Assembly (NCBI GenBank): GCA_947579605.1
Contig: OX388312.1
Span: 27,613,313-27,677,312 of the forward strand
Length of the DNA stretch: 64,000 nt
Reading direction: 5' to 3'
DNA from: Athripsodes cinereus
Lineage: Eukaryota > Arthropoda > Insecta > Trichoptera > Leptoceridae
Part shown: positions 56,488 to 64,000 of the stretch, in pieces
Layout: each line of letters begins with the position of its first letter
Numbering within the stretch: position 1 is the stretch's first letter
Notes under the pieces: model-generated
What the model was told of the DNA's origin: nothing
The model's database searches: none
Seen by the model: the letters and a program-made list of their open reading frames with translations, nothing else
Position numbers and translations under genes: made by a program

Positions 56488-56867
56488 TCTTTAGACAAAC
56501 AAATTATAGGATTTTTAATAGGTAATTGAATAAAATCTTAAAAATAAGCAATTATTATGTTCCTTTAATAGCTTTCTTTGTAAGTAGCTGTGGCAAGCTT
56601 TCACGGTCTTCATTTCTAGATGATGCTGCTCTTTCGGGTTTAATGCATCTAGCCTTATGTATAAAAAGTTAAATACGAGACTTAAAATGAAAGTTTAGAT
56701 TGAAGAAACATACGAACTTTATGATAATACGTAGCTAAACTTTCGAATACCGAAAGAAATGTTTAAAATTGATAATTATGACAGAGGCTATTCAGGAATC
56801 ATTATACATATGTAATAAACATGAGATAAGTCTTAAAAAGTAGGTATATTCGAAAAGAACCCGAAAA

Positions 56868-57160
56868 TCTAATACGTATATATTAATTCTCGGGTTACAG
56901 TGTTTGTTATCATACTCCTCCAAAACGACTGGACTGATTTTGATGAAATTTTGTGTGCTTATTGGGTAGGTCTGAGAATCGGCCAACATCTATTTTTCAT
57001 ACCCCTAAAAGTAAAGGGTGGTGCACCCCGAATTTTTATTTTTGGTTTTTGGACAAATTTTTCTATTTTAATTTTTTTATGGTGTTTTTAATTTTTTTTA
57101 TCAAAAAATATTTCATAGAAATAATGTATATGGCGAAACAACGTTTGCCGGGTCAGCTAG
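56868..57160 (+). mobile_element. Short non-autonomous Helitron (293 bp)
   Basis: Starts TCTAATACGTATATATTAAT after an A, contains CTCCAAAACGACTGGACTGA, TTTTGATGAAATTTTGTGTG, and ends GGCGAAACAACGTTTGCC, GGGTCAGCTAG before a T. The near-palindrome GGCGAAAC/CGTTTGCC is the 3' hairpin. TC..CTAG ends between A and T as in the 37068 element, but the body differs. Confidence 0.78.
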
Positions 57161-58069
57161 TTTACTATAAATCTAAGTAAGTATGTGCCTATTATTATTT
57201 ACAATAATTTCAAATTTTTACTGTAAATACCTATATTCTATTTTTTTCATACCTGTAGTATAAATCATATGCCTTCTCAAGCCTGAAGCTGAAATTATTA
57301 TTCAATTAAGGCATTCCACCCGGAACGAGTGATTTATATATCATAATTTTGATCACTGCAAAGTGTCTATAACTCAATGATTGAAATATTTGCATATCTG
57401 CATATTTGCATATTCCTATCTGTACTAACATTATTATTTTATTATGAACTCCCCCTAAAACCCATCGGTGAATCAGCTGAACTAAACATTTATATAAAAT
57501 CATAAATATATTATGAAATAAATAAGCATTTGAAAATAAGAAAATGCAATAAGTAAAAACAAATAAAATAATAAATTCACTCACAATTAAAAAGTCTTGA
57601 GTAAAAATCCAGTAAAGTTGTAAGTAATGAATGTCACAAAACAGCACAAAAATATAAAAGTTATTAAAAAAAAATCACATTCACAAGCTATTAACACCGA
57701 AAATAATAAATAATGATTTGTTCGTGTGTTCAACTTTCATAGAAAAAATATTTTAATGTTTTTTAAATGAATTTTATTGTGATGATAGGTATATTAATTT
57801 ATTGTTCTAGATGAGACCGCGTCCTATTCGGGTCTCATTGCTGTAATGATATGAAGAGCACTCACTGTTTACTTAATTTTAAGTATAGTTGTGTAAGTTT
57901 TTACCCCTCTTACAACAAGTCTGTAAATATTACTACTGCGTAACCAGTACGAAGGAGACTAGCGCACGGCGTTACGTCAAGCACTTGAGAGTTTAAATAT
58001 TTATTTATTTTATACACTAAACGGTTATAAGCCTTTAAAAAAAGATTATACTTCAACAATTCGTTCGAG
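57161..58069. other. Intergenic DNA, nothing recognised
   Basis: AT-rich. A run of ATTTGCATAT words (57385-57415) and a hairpin GAGACCGCG..CGGGTCTC (57813-57836) are the only features. Confidence 0.45.
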
Positions 58070-58189
58070 AGAGTTCGTCGGTAGCCTGGAGGTAGAGTCT
58101 CGGCTTCGTGAACAAGGGGTCCGTGGTTCGATACCAGGTGCCGGCAAACTACCCTTTCACGACACAAGCTTTTAGTAGCTTACTGTGCT
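58070..58189 (+). mobile_element. tRNA-derived SINE (family 1), 3'-truncated by another retroposon
   Basis: GAGAGTTCGTCGGTAGCCTG, GGTAGAGTCTCGGCTTCGTG, CCGTGGTTCGATACCAGGTG, CTTTTAGTAGCTTACTGTG. The A box TAGCCTGGAGG and B box GGTTCGATACC are best kept here. Its continuation TTTATAACAAAAACCCAGATA reappears at 58455, after the RTE-tailed element. Confidence 0.85.
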
Positions 58190-58450
58190 ACTATACTATA
58201 GCTATACCATCACGGCATATCCCACAAGTGGGGTAGCCAGCAGACTAGCTGCATATAAAAAATACAAGCTGTCTTCTCCGTGCCAATATAAAATCAAGAC
58301 ATTCAGGATGGGTGGCAAACCTCATTGCTGAATTCAAGATGTAAAATGTCTTATTTTTCGAACACCTGCCTTTTACAGGACACTCGAAAACTTATGGAGA
58401 AGAGTGGGAGACCAATTCTTTACCGGGTGCTCCACGGAATAATGTTGTAT
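58190..58450 (-). mobile_element. RTE-tailed short retroposon inserted in a SINE, near-complete
   Basis: From (CTATA)n, CCATCACGGCATATCCCACA to CTTTACCGGGTGCTCCACGG, AATAA. It lies inside the SINE of 58070-58480: the SINE is interrupted at TTACTGTG and resumes at GTATTTCGGTTTATAACAAA, so this copy is younger than the SINE. Confidence 0.87.
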
Positions 58451-58879
58451 TTCGGTTTATAACAAAAACCCAGATATAACTAAAAAAAAACAATATTTGG
58501 TACTGTTGTTGGTTATATATTCCTAAAATTTCGATGTTATTGACCGAAGATACTTGTTGGAAGTCCATTTCAAGATAAATTTAAAATTTTGTTGATTATC
58601 TAGCGTTTTTGCTCTTCTCTGAATCCGTCCACAATGAATTATAATTACTTTCTTATCAACACAGGCTTCTCCCAATATTCTTTTGTTCAAATTCTACAAT
58701 TGAATTTATTTTTTATTTTTATTTTATTTTTACAATATCTAGAATCAAACAGTCGTTACATAATATGTTGACAATTAATACATTTAACATGTAGACCAGC
58801 GAAGATTCCACTCTTACCAGAAATGTCTCAGTCTTGAGGAATTGACTGCTTGTCTCTATATCTTATTTAACTTTTTTCT

Positions 58880-58975
58880 AATCGCCTGATGATGGAGTCG
58901 AGAGTCTCCGAATACTAGTAAGCGAAGTTAATAAAGTCATTTGGAAGTTAACTACATACTGTGTTTTTTTCAATA
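58880..58975 (+). mobile_element. Penelope-like terminal fragment with hammerhead-like core
   Basis: CTGATGA (58886-58892), stem TGGAG..CTCC, GAAT (58910-58913) where GAAA is expected, then ACTAGTAAGCGAAGTTAATA and AAGTCATTTGGAAGTTAACT. The core sequence is standard except for the last A, so it is probably inactive. Confidence 0.5.
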
Positions 58976-59058
58976 TATGTATCTTATATTCCTAGTTTTT
59001 TTTTTATTATATTTTCAGTTTACATTTATATCCACGGCGTGAGCCTTTTACATGTTAC

Positions 59059-59061
<3 letters not shown>

Positions 59062-59115
<54 letters not shown>
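59062..59115. repeat. (AT)n microsatellite, about 27 units
   Basis: Uninterrupted AT dinucleotide run of 54 bases; its length is likely polymorphic or assembly-sensitive. Confidence 0.95.
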
Positions 59116-59118
<3 letters not shown>

Positions 59119-59174
59119 ACTACCTTTACGGGCCCCATACATTGTTGATTTGCTATCATTAGAGCGTCTTTTGA

Positions 59175-59204
59175 ATTAGGGCGTCCGTATATGGACGCCC
59201 TAAT
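59175..59204. repeat. Perfect 12-bp-arm hairpin
   Basis: ATTAGGGCGTCC, loop GTATAT, GGACGCCCTAAT. The word GGGCGTCCGTAT resembles GGCGTCCGCAAT at 59402. The GC-rich arms stand out in AT-rich DNA. Confidence 0.9.
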
Positions 59205-60125
59205 TTTTACTACGTTAAACCACCCCCTATACAGTGCTAATATAGTTTTTGCTATTTTTAGAGGGACTCCCCAAGACGGAATTTTGAAAATTATATACGA
59301 TTTTCGTATATTGAGGGTTCGAACATTTTTCTGAAGAGGCGCCCCCTTATATACGGGGTGTATATTTATTGCGTATATCATTTTCATACACACGATATTA
59401 CGGCGTCCGCAATGTATATTTTATTTACTTTTATATCTTTAAGCATTCCGAAGATTTGGCAATGTCGCAATACGCAAGTCCCAAGGTTGGCGTGATATTA
59501 CTTGTAACATAATATTCGGTGTCTGACGCATTAAATGTAATTTATTTGAAGGCTGTCATCAATATCCTGACTTCTGTATTTATCTCCTGGATATTAATGT
59601 TTATATGCTTTTGTTTAGAACCGTTGTTACTTGTACTTACCTTATTAAAATTATTTGGTAATATGTTATTTTATATTGTTTTCATTATCTGATATGCACT
59701 GTTTTGACTTCACTGTTTTTTTTATTTTTTATTTTATTTGTAAAGGCTGTTTCAGCCGTTTATTGCATAAAGAAATAAATAAAGGCAATGTCATATATAT
59801 GGTCGTTTTCAAGTTTTTTACGCGAGCGTGTAGTATAGATTTTCCTCTACCTGTCGGTGTTATTGAGAAATATAATTTCAGAACCTATCACAGTTTAAAT
59901 TCAATTTGAAATAAATACGCAATAGAAAAAAGTGATAATTACTCAGACGCATAAGGTATATACTATAATATAGACTGTTTCTATTATGATTTTATGGCCC
60001 AGCTACATAATAGCTCTACCGCGCACAAGTTTCATTGAATGTTAAACTATGTGTCGTATAAGAGTAAAAGTATAATTTTTTTGTTTCTACTGATGAGGTG
60101 CATTTACCTACGGACTTTAATAAGT
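59205..60125. other. Intergenic DNA with LINE-tail-like AT-rich parts
   Basis: 59745-59790 (GTAAAGGCTGTTTCAGCCGT, TTATTGCATAAAGAAATAAA) resembles the GGCTTTCGCC-type LINE tail at 45085 in opposite orientation. Otherwise nothing. Confidence 0.4.
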
Positions 60126-60999
60126 CAGGGCTGGCGAACTTTTTTGAGCCTGAGTAGGTATCAATTTTTTTTCAATACAATAAGATATCGCGTGTCTCGT
60201 TCCATGAAAATAAGAATGCATCAAATGCTTACATGTAACTTCAAACTTTTAATATAAACAAAGCATTAATAAATCGAAAAAAATAATTAAGTGCATAAGT
60301 AGGTACTTAATAATAATAGCAAAATAAACGTCTCCTCGGGGGGCTAGCACCGTGCGGGAAATATCAATCAATGCGATCTATTTATTCATGAATGCAGTGT
60401 TCTCGAACGACATTGTCCAATATCGGTAGAACTATCCGCTAAAATCGGTATAAATGGTATATTTTGTACCCAAAATCGGTATATGGGGTATTTGTACCGA
60501 CGATGATCAATATCGGGTACTTTTCTTTTCACGAATTTTCTACCCCCCGTCGCCAAATTATGAAAATGGTATAGGAATTTGGAATATTTCAAAAACTCCT
60601 CGGTTTTCTTAAAGAATATTTGCTCGAATCCATGAGTATCCGGTACTTTTACTGAATACCCGGTACTTATCTACCGATTATACTTACCAGCCGACAAATG
60701 GTATAAATCGGTAGATTTCTAGGGCATTTCGGTAAGACGCGGCCCATTTCGGTATAAATACCGAAAAATCGGTAGGTTCGAGAACACTGCATGAATGTCG
60801 TCATATATTATACTTCATTTATTTCCGTCGTTTCTGAAACTTTTGATGAACGAACACATGGCTATTTAAAAAAAAAATCTTTTTTACACTATTTCCAAAA
60901 CTTTTTTTGAATGATCACAATTTTTTTGCTGTTCGCGTGTCATTCAAAATCGTTATGCGTGCCACATTTGGCACGCGTACCGTAGGCTCGCCATTACTG
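60126..60999. mobile_element. hAT-like relic with CAGGGCTGGCGAAC end, hosting a younger MITE
   Basis: Left end CAGGGCTGGCGAACTTTTTT, GAGCCTGAGTAGGTA and right end ACCGTAGGCTCGCCATTACT, G are degraded forms of the common hAT terminus CAGTGATGGCGAACC. No target duplication remains. GCCACATTTGGCACGCGTAC sits at the right subterminal side. The MITE of 60395-60789 lies inside. Confidence 0.5.
60395..60789. mobile_element. 395-bp hAT-type MITE with perfect duplication
   Basis: Ends CAGTGTTCTCGAAC and GTTCGAGAACACTG; CATGAATG at 60387-60394 and 60790-60797. Repeated words ATCGGTA/TACCGA inside. The middle (60530-60680), in reverse, is homologous to the core of the 63431 element: AATATTCTTTAAGAAAACCG, AGGAGTTTTTGAAATATTCC, then a G-rich run. 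Confidence 0.92.
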
Positions 61000-61139
61000 A
61001 GTTGATTATTGATTATAAAGGTATTCATTCTGTGTTTAGAAGCTCTCCTGTTCGCTCGAATTTTTCATTCGCGTATTTGAAAAAAAAAACCTACCGGTTG
61101 ATGAATTTCAATCACGATTACAAAATATGTGTGTAAGTA

Positions 61140-61275
61140 TTTTATTTATTTACAGATATTTACGCCCTAATCCTTTTACAATATGTTGAAACTCTGTATA
61201 CACACAATACTTGTATACAAAGGAATGATTTATTTTTTGTCAAAAAAGACAGAAATCAATTAGAATAGTAAAAAA
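61140..61275 (-). repeat. LINE 3' end, reverse
   Basis: TATTTATTTACAGATATTTA, CGCCCTAATCCTTTTACAAT, AACTCTGTATACACACAATA, GACAGAAATCAATTAGAATA. Matches 44890-45012 at most positions. Confidence 0.6.
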
Positions 61276-61312
61276 CCCGAAGATGAACAAACAGTTTAAC
61301 ATTAATCAGTTA

Positions 61313-61461
61313 TCTTATAAATAAAAATGGATTGACCATGTATGTCACTTCATAACTTGAGAACGGCTGAACCAACTTGGCTTATTGTTTTTTTGTTGTG
61401 TTCTTAATTATCAGGAGACTGTTTATATGAAAGAAAATTTTTGGAAAATCTAACGGAATCA
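61313..61461 (+). mobile_element. Helitron 5' end running into an assembly gap
   Basis: A before TCTTATAAATAAAAATGGAT, then TTCATAACTTGAGAACGGCT, GAACCAACTTGGCT. TC start, an AAATAAAAATGGATTG-type leader and ACTTGAGAACGGCTGAACC.A are typical of insect Helitron 5' ends. The rest is lost in the gap at 61462. Confidence 0.6.
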
Positions 61462-61661
61462 NNNNNNNNNNNNNNNNNNNNNNNNNNNNNNNNNNNNNNN
61501 NNNNNNNNNNNNNNNNNNNNNNNNNNNNNNNNNNNNNNNNNNNNNNNNNNNNNNNNNNNNNNNNNNNNNNNNNNNNNNNNNNNNNNNNNNNNNNNNNNNN
61601 NNNNNNNNNNNNNNNNNNNNNNNNNNNNNNNNNNNNNNNNNNNNNNNNNNNNNNNNNNNNN
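61462..61661. other. Assembly gap, 200 N
   Basis: Exactly 200 undetermined bases, so the length is probably a placeholder. Open frames drawn across it are meaningless. Confidence 0.99.
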
Positions 61662-62490
61662 AATCCAATCTGCATGTTTTGGTGACAAGCCGTGCCTCGT
61701 CCCGTATGCAAAGGCAAGAGCCAAGTCTCTGCCAGACTGTACGCAGTGAAATGGAGTAAAACATTCATCTCATATTATCTCCTGCGTAAAATTACATGAT
61801 CTTTCATTAATGGAATGCATGTTGCACATGCATTTCGAATGAAAATTAGATCATACAGTCTTTCATAATATGCGATACTCCTCGCATACTGGATTAAACG
61901 TTGTGTCGGCCATTCTGCGAGATGGTCCTGATGATACACAATGATCACAATGTTGAAACACAACACCTTTTCGACGAATCCAATCTGCATGTTTTGGTGA
62001 CAAGCCGTGCCTCGTCCCGTATGCAAAGGCAAGAGCCAAGTCTCTGCCAGACTGTACGCAGTGAAATGGAGTAAAACATTCATCTCATATTATCTCCTGC
62101 GTAAAATTACATGATCTTTCATTAATGGAATGCATGTTGCACATGCATTTCGAATGAAAATTAGATCATACAGTCTTTCATAATATGCGATACTCCTCGC
62201 ATACTGGATTAAACGTTGTGTCGGCCATTCTGCGAGATGGTCCTGATGATACACAATGATCACAATGTTGAAACACAACACCTTTTCGACGAATCCAATC
62301 TGCATGTTTTGGTGACAAGCCGTGCCTCGTCCCGTATGCAAAGGCAAGAGCCAAGTCTCTGCCAGACTGTACGCAGTGAAATGGAGTAAAACATTCATCT
62401 CATATTATCTCCTGCGTAAAATTACATGATCTTTCATTAATGGAATGCATGTTGCACATGCATTTCGAATGAAAATTAGATCATACAGTC

Positions 62491-62493
<3 letters not shown>
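61662..62493. repeat. 315-bp tandem satellite, about 2.6 units visible
   Basis: The unit beginning AATCCAATCTGCATGTTTTG starts at 61662, 61977 and 62292, and the copies look identical. Each unit has GTGACAAGCCGTGCCTCGTC, GTGTCGGCCATTCTGCGAGA and AATGCATGTTGCACATGCAT (a palindromic ATGCATGT..ACATGCAT). 315 is a multiple of three, so open frames of 102 codons repeat, but each ends in stops and I recognise no protein. The array is cut by the gap on one side and by an AT run on the other. Confidence 0.95.

Positions 62494-62542
<49 letters not shown>
62494..62542. repeat. (AT)n microsatellite at the satellite edge
   Basis: Starts inside the satellite word CTTTCATA(ATATGCG) and replaces the rest of the unit. 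Confidence 0.9.
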
Positions 62543-63067
62543 ACATATTTCTCATACTCAACACAGTTTGAGCAAGACATGAACAAAAATTGGCGAAGAA
62601 CAAAACACAAATGGGAATAAATTCATAACACCAATAACTAAAGTCAAATCACAAAATATCGGAGTGTTAGTGGGTATAGAGCAGTATAAGACTTCCAATT
62701 TGACGTTTCAAAAATGCTAAATGAGGATCGTGTCTGCAGTAGCTCCCCATAGGACTGACACGTTTGTTCACATTTGTAGATACGCCGCAACAAAGTAAAA
62801 ACAAAAACAACTTTTCAGTACGATGTGAATTACCACAAAATACTCGTATAAATGAAATAAACAAAACATATTTATCATAGAACTGATATTATAAAACGAT
62901 GGAAAATAATATGTCGCCACAAAAATAGTAAAATTCCTATTCTGTGGTTTTGATAATGGATATACCTATGATAAAAATTGATACATGCTTGTACAGAGAG
63001 TGTCCAAATTAACGTACTCCTTCAAAAAAATCGAACTTACATAGTTTGTAGTTTGATTTTGTTGACA
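62543..63067. other. Intergenic DNA, nothing recognised
   Basis: AT-rich; no ends or coding text found. Confidence 0.45.
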
Positions 63068-63122
63068 CGGGAGGACAGCTTGTTTGTTCATTACATGCAG
63101 CTGGTCTGCTAGCTACCCCATC
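63068..63122 (+). mobile_element. RTE-tailed retroposon, short internal piece
   Basis: CACGGGAGGACAGCTTGTTT, ATTACATGCAGCTGGTCTGC, TAGCTACCCCA. Confidence 0.7.
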
Positions 63123-63187
63123 AAAAATACGACATGTATCCAAATAATTCCTGGGTGGTCATTTTTTAGATGGTTACTATCTGATCA

Positions 63188-63415
63188 TCTATACCCTCAC
63201 TCCAGGCGGGGCAGGCAGAGAAAAAGGAATGCAATAAATATTATATCCTTAGATACTACTTTCGCTTCTTCTATGTTCGTTCAGTTTGTCAAGCATGCAC
63301 GCAGATTTCTCTTACTCAACACGTGGTCGTACATTGATTCACGTAATTAAGCGACGTAGTTCTTGGACGTCCGCGCTTTCTCTCACCCTCTACGTCATCA
63401 TTACTGATTACTCTG
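63188..63415 (-). pseudogene. RTE family 1, 3' end and ORF2 C-terminus
   Basis: TATACCCTCACTCCAGGCGG, GGCAGGCAGAGAAAAAGGAA, AGATTTCTCTTACTCAACAC, GTTCTTGGACGTCCGCGCTT, TCTCTCACCCT: the 30361 family with internal deletions. Confidence 0.78.
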
Positions 63416-63430
63416 CTGCTTACTCTGTAT

Positions 63431-63806
63431 TAGTGATGTAACGAATATTCGTATTCGTATTCGCATTCGCGAATATTCGCATATTTCAAAGTATTCGCAT
63501 TCGCATTCGTATTCGCAAAAAAATATGCGAATGTTTTGCGAATATTATTTTGGTAATTAAGTATCGGTAATTCGGTAAAAGTACCGGATACTTACCCGGT
63601 ACATTATAGAAAAAGGTACTGCAAGAAAATATTCTTTAAGAAAACCGAGGAGTTTTGAAATATTTTAAATTCTTATACCATTTTGAAAATTCGGCGGGGG
63701 GGGGGTAGAAATTTTTAATGTTTTAGCAATTGTAGAAATTTAAACAAGTCAATATTCGCTATTCGCATTCGCGAATATCCAAAATCACACATTCGTTACA
63801 TCACTA
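63431..63806. mobile_element. 376-bp hAT-type MITE with perfect duplication
   Basis: Ends TAGTGATGTAACGAAT and ATTCGTTACATCACTA; CTCTGTAT at 63423-63430 and 63807-63814. Sub-ends are built of ATTCGTATTCGCATTCGCGA-type short repeats. The core is shared with 60395 and, in part, 6059; a truncated sibling lies at 1813. Confidence 0.92.
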
Positions 63807-63814
63807 CTCTGTAT

Positions 63815-64000
63815 ATTTTCCGACGTAATGACGTAATATAAATTAGAAATAGATATGATCAATATCTTAGTATTAGAAAACTTTAATTTTTCTCAATTCT
63901 TTGTTCTCAATATACCACCTACGGATTACAGTTCTCCAGTCCTCTCAACACGTGGCGCACTGTATTCCTCAACGATTCCACCATTGACGATCCAGTAGCA
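63815..64000. other. Window edge, unclassified
   Basis: 63925-64000 is less AT-rich (CCTCTCAACACGTGGCGCAC) and may belong to an RTE fragment that runs out of the window. Confidence 0.3.

Noticed and set aside
61775..62398. Two identical 102-codon minus-strand open frames
   Set aside because: Period of the 315-bp satellite; no start context, splice sites or known domain, and the frame stops in each unit.

Overview
The window is AT-rich eukaryotic DNA, almost certainly from a moth or butterfly. It holds one recognisable host gene, set in about 60 kb of interspersed repeats at every stage of decay. The gene is a membrane acyl-CoA desaturase on the minus strand, built from five coding exons between 22158 and 16437. 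The splice sites, phases and frame all close to a 390-residue protein. All three histidine boxes and the extra Asn/His metal-ligand pair are present. At least one 5' untranslated exon must lie upstream of 22168, because the first coding exon begins behind a splice acceptor.

Layout. 1-16.4 kb: hAT-type MITEs with clean 8-bp duplications (1038-1489, 7579-7734), foldback elements, RTE retrotransposon remnants and short retroposons. 16.4-22.2 kb: the desaturase; intron 1 holds a 1.37-kb element with TA duplications that itself carries an RTE fragment, and intron 3 holds a short retroposon. 22-37 kb: RTE and other non-LTR remnants, several large foldbacks (26118, 31023, 32318) and a degenerate hammerhead-ribozyme-like Penelope remnant. 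37.07-42.01 kb: two head-to-tail, nearly identical 2448-bp non-autonomous Helitrons carrying the same nested insertions. 42-51 kb: RTE remnants, tRNA-derived SINEs and a Penelope-type palindrome with a hammerhead-like core in each arm (45333-45596). 51.28-53.69 kb: an almost full-length hAT-like transposon with intact ends and a broken transposase-like gene. 54-61.4 kb: further RTE, CR1-like, Penelope, Helitron and nested hAT elements. 61.3-62.5 kb: a Helitron 5' end, a 200-base assembly gap and a 315-bp tandem satellite. 62.5-64 kb: RTE and hAT fragments.

Three parasite-host relations can be read from the sequence. (1) A roughly 250-bp retroposon with about 17 copies shares its last bases and its TAG-type microsatellite tail with the local RTE family. 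(2) At least three MITE families with different terminal repeats share one internal core. (3) Foldback elements at four loci share an inverted GAGAGACGTCTTTCG box. No host protein other than the desaturase, no true tRNA or rRNA gene, no CRISPR array and no viral gene was recognised. All family assignments come from reading motifs, without a database search.
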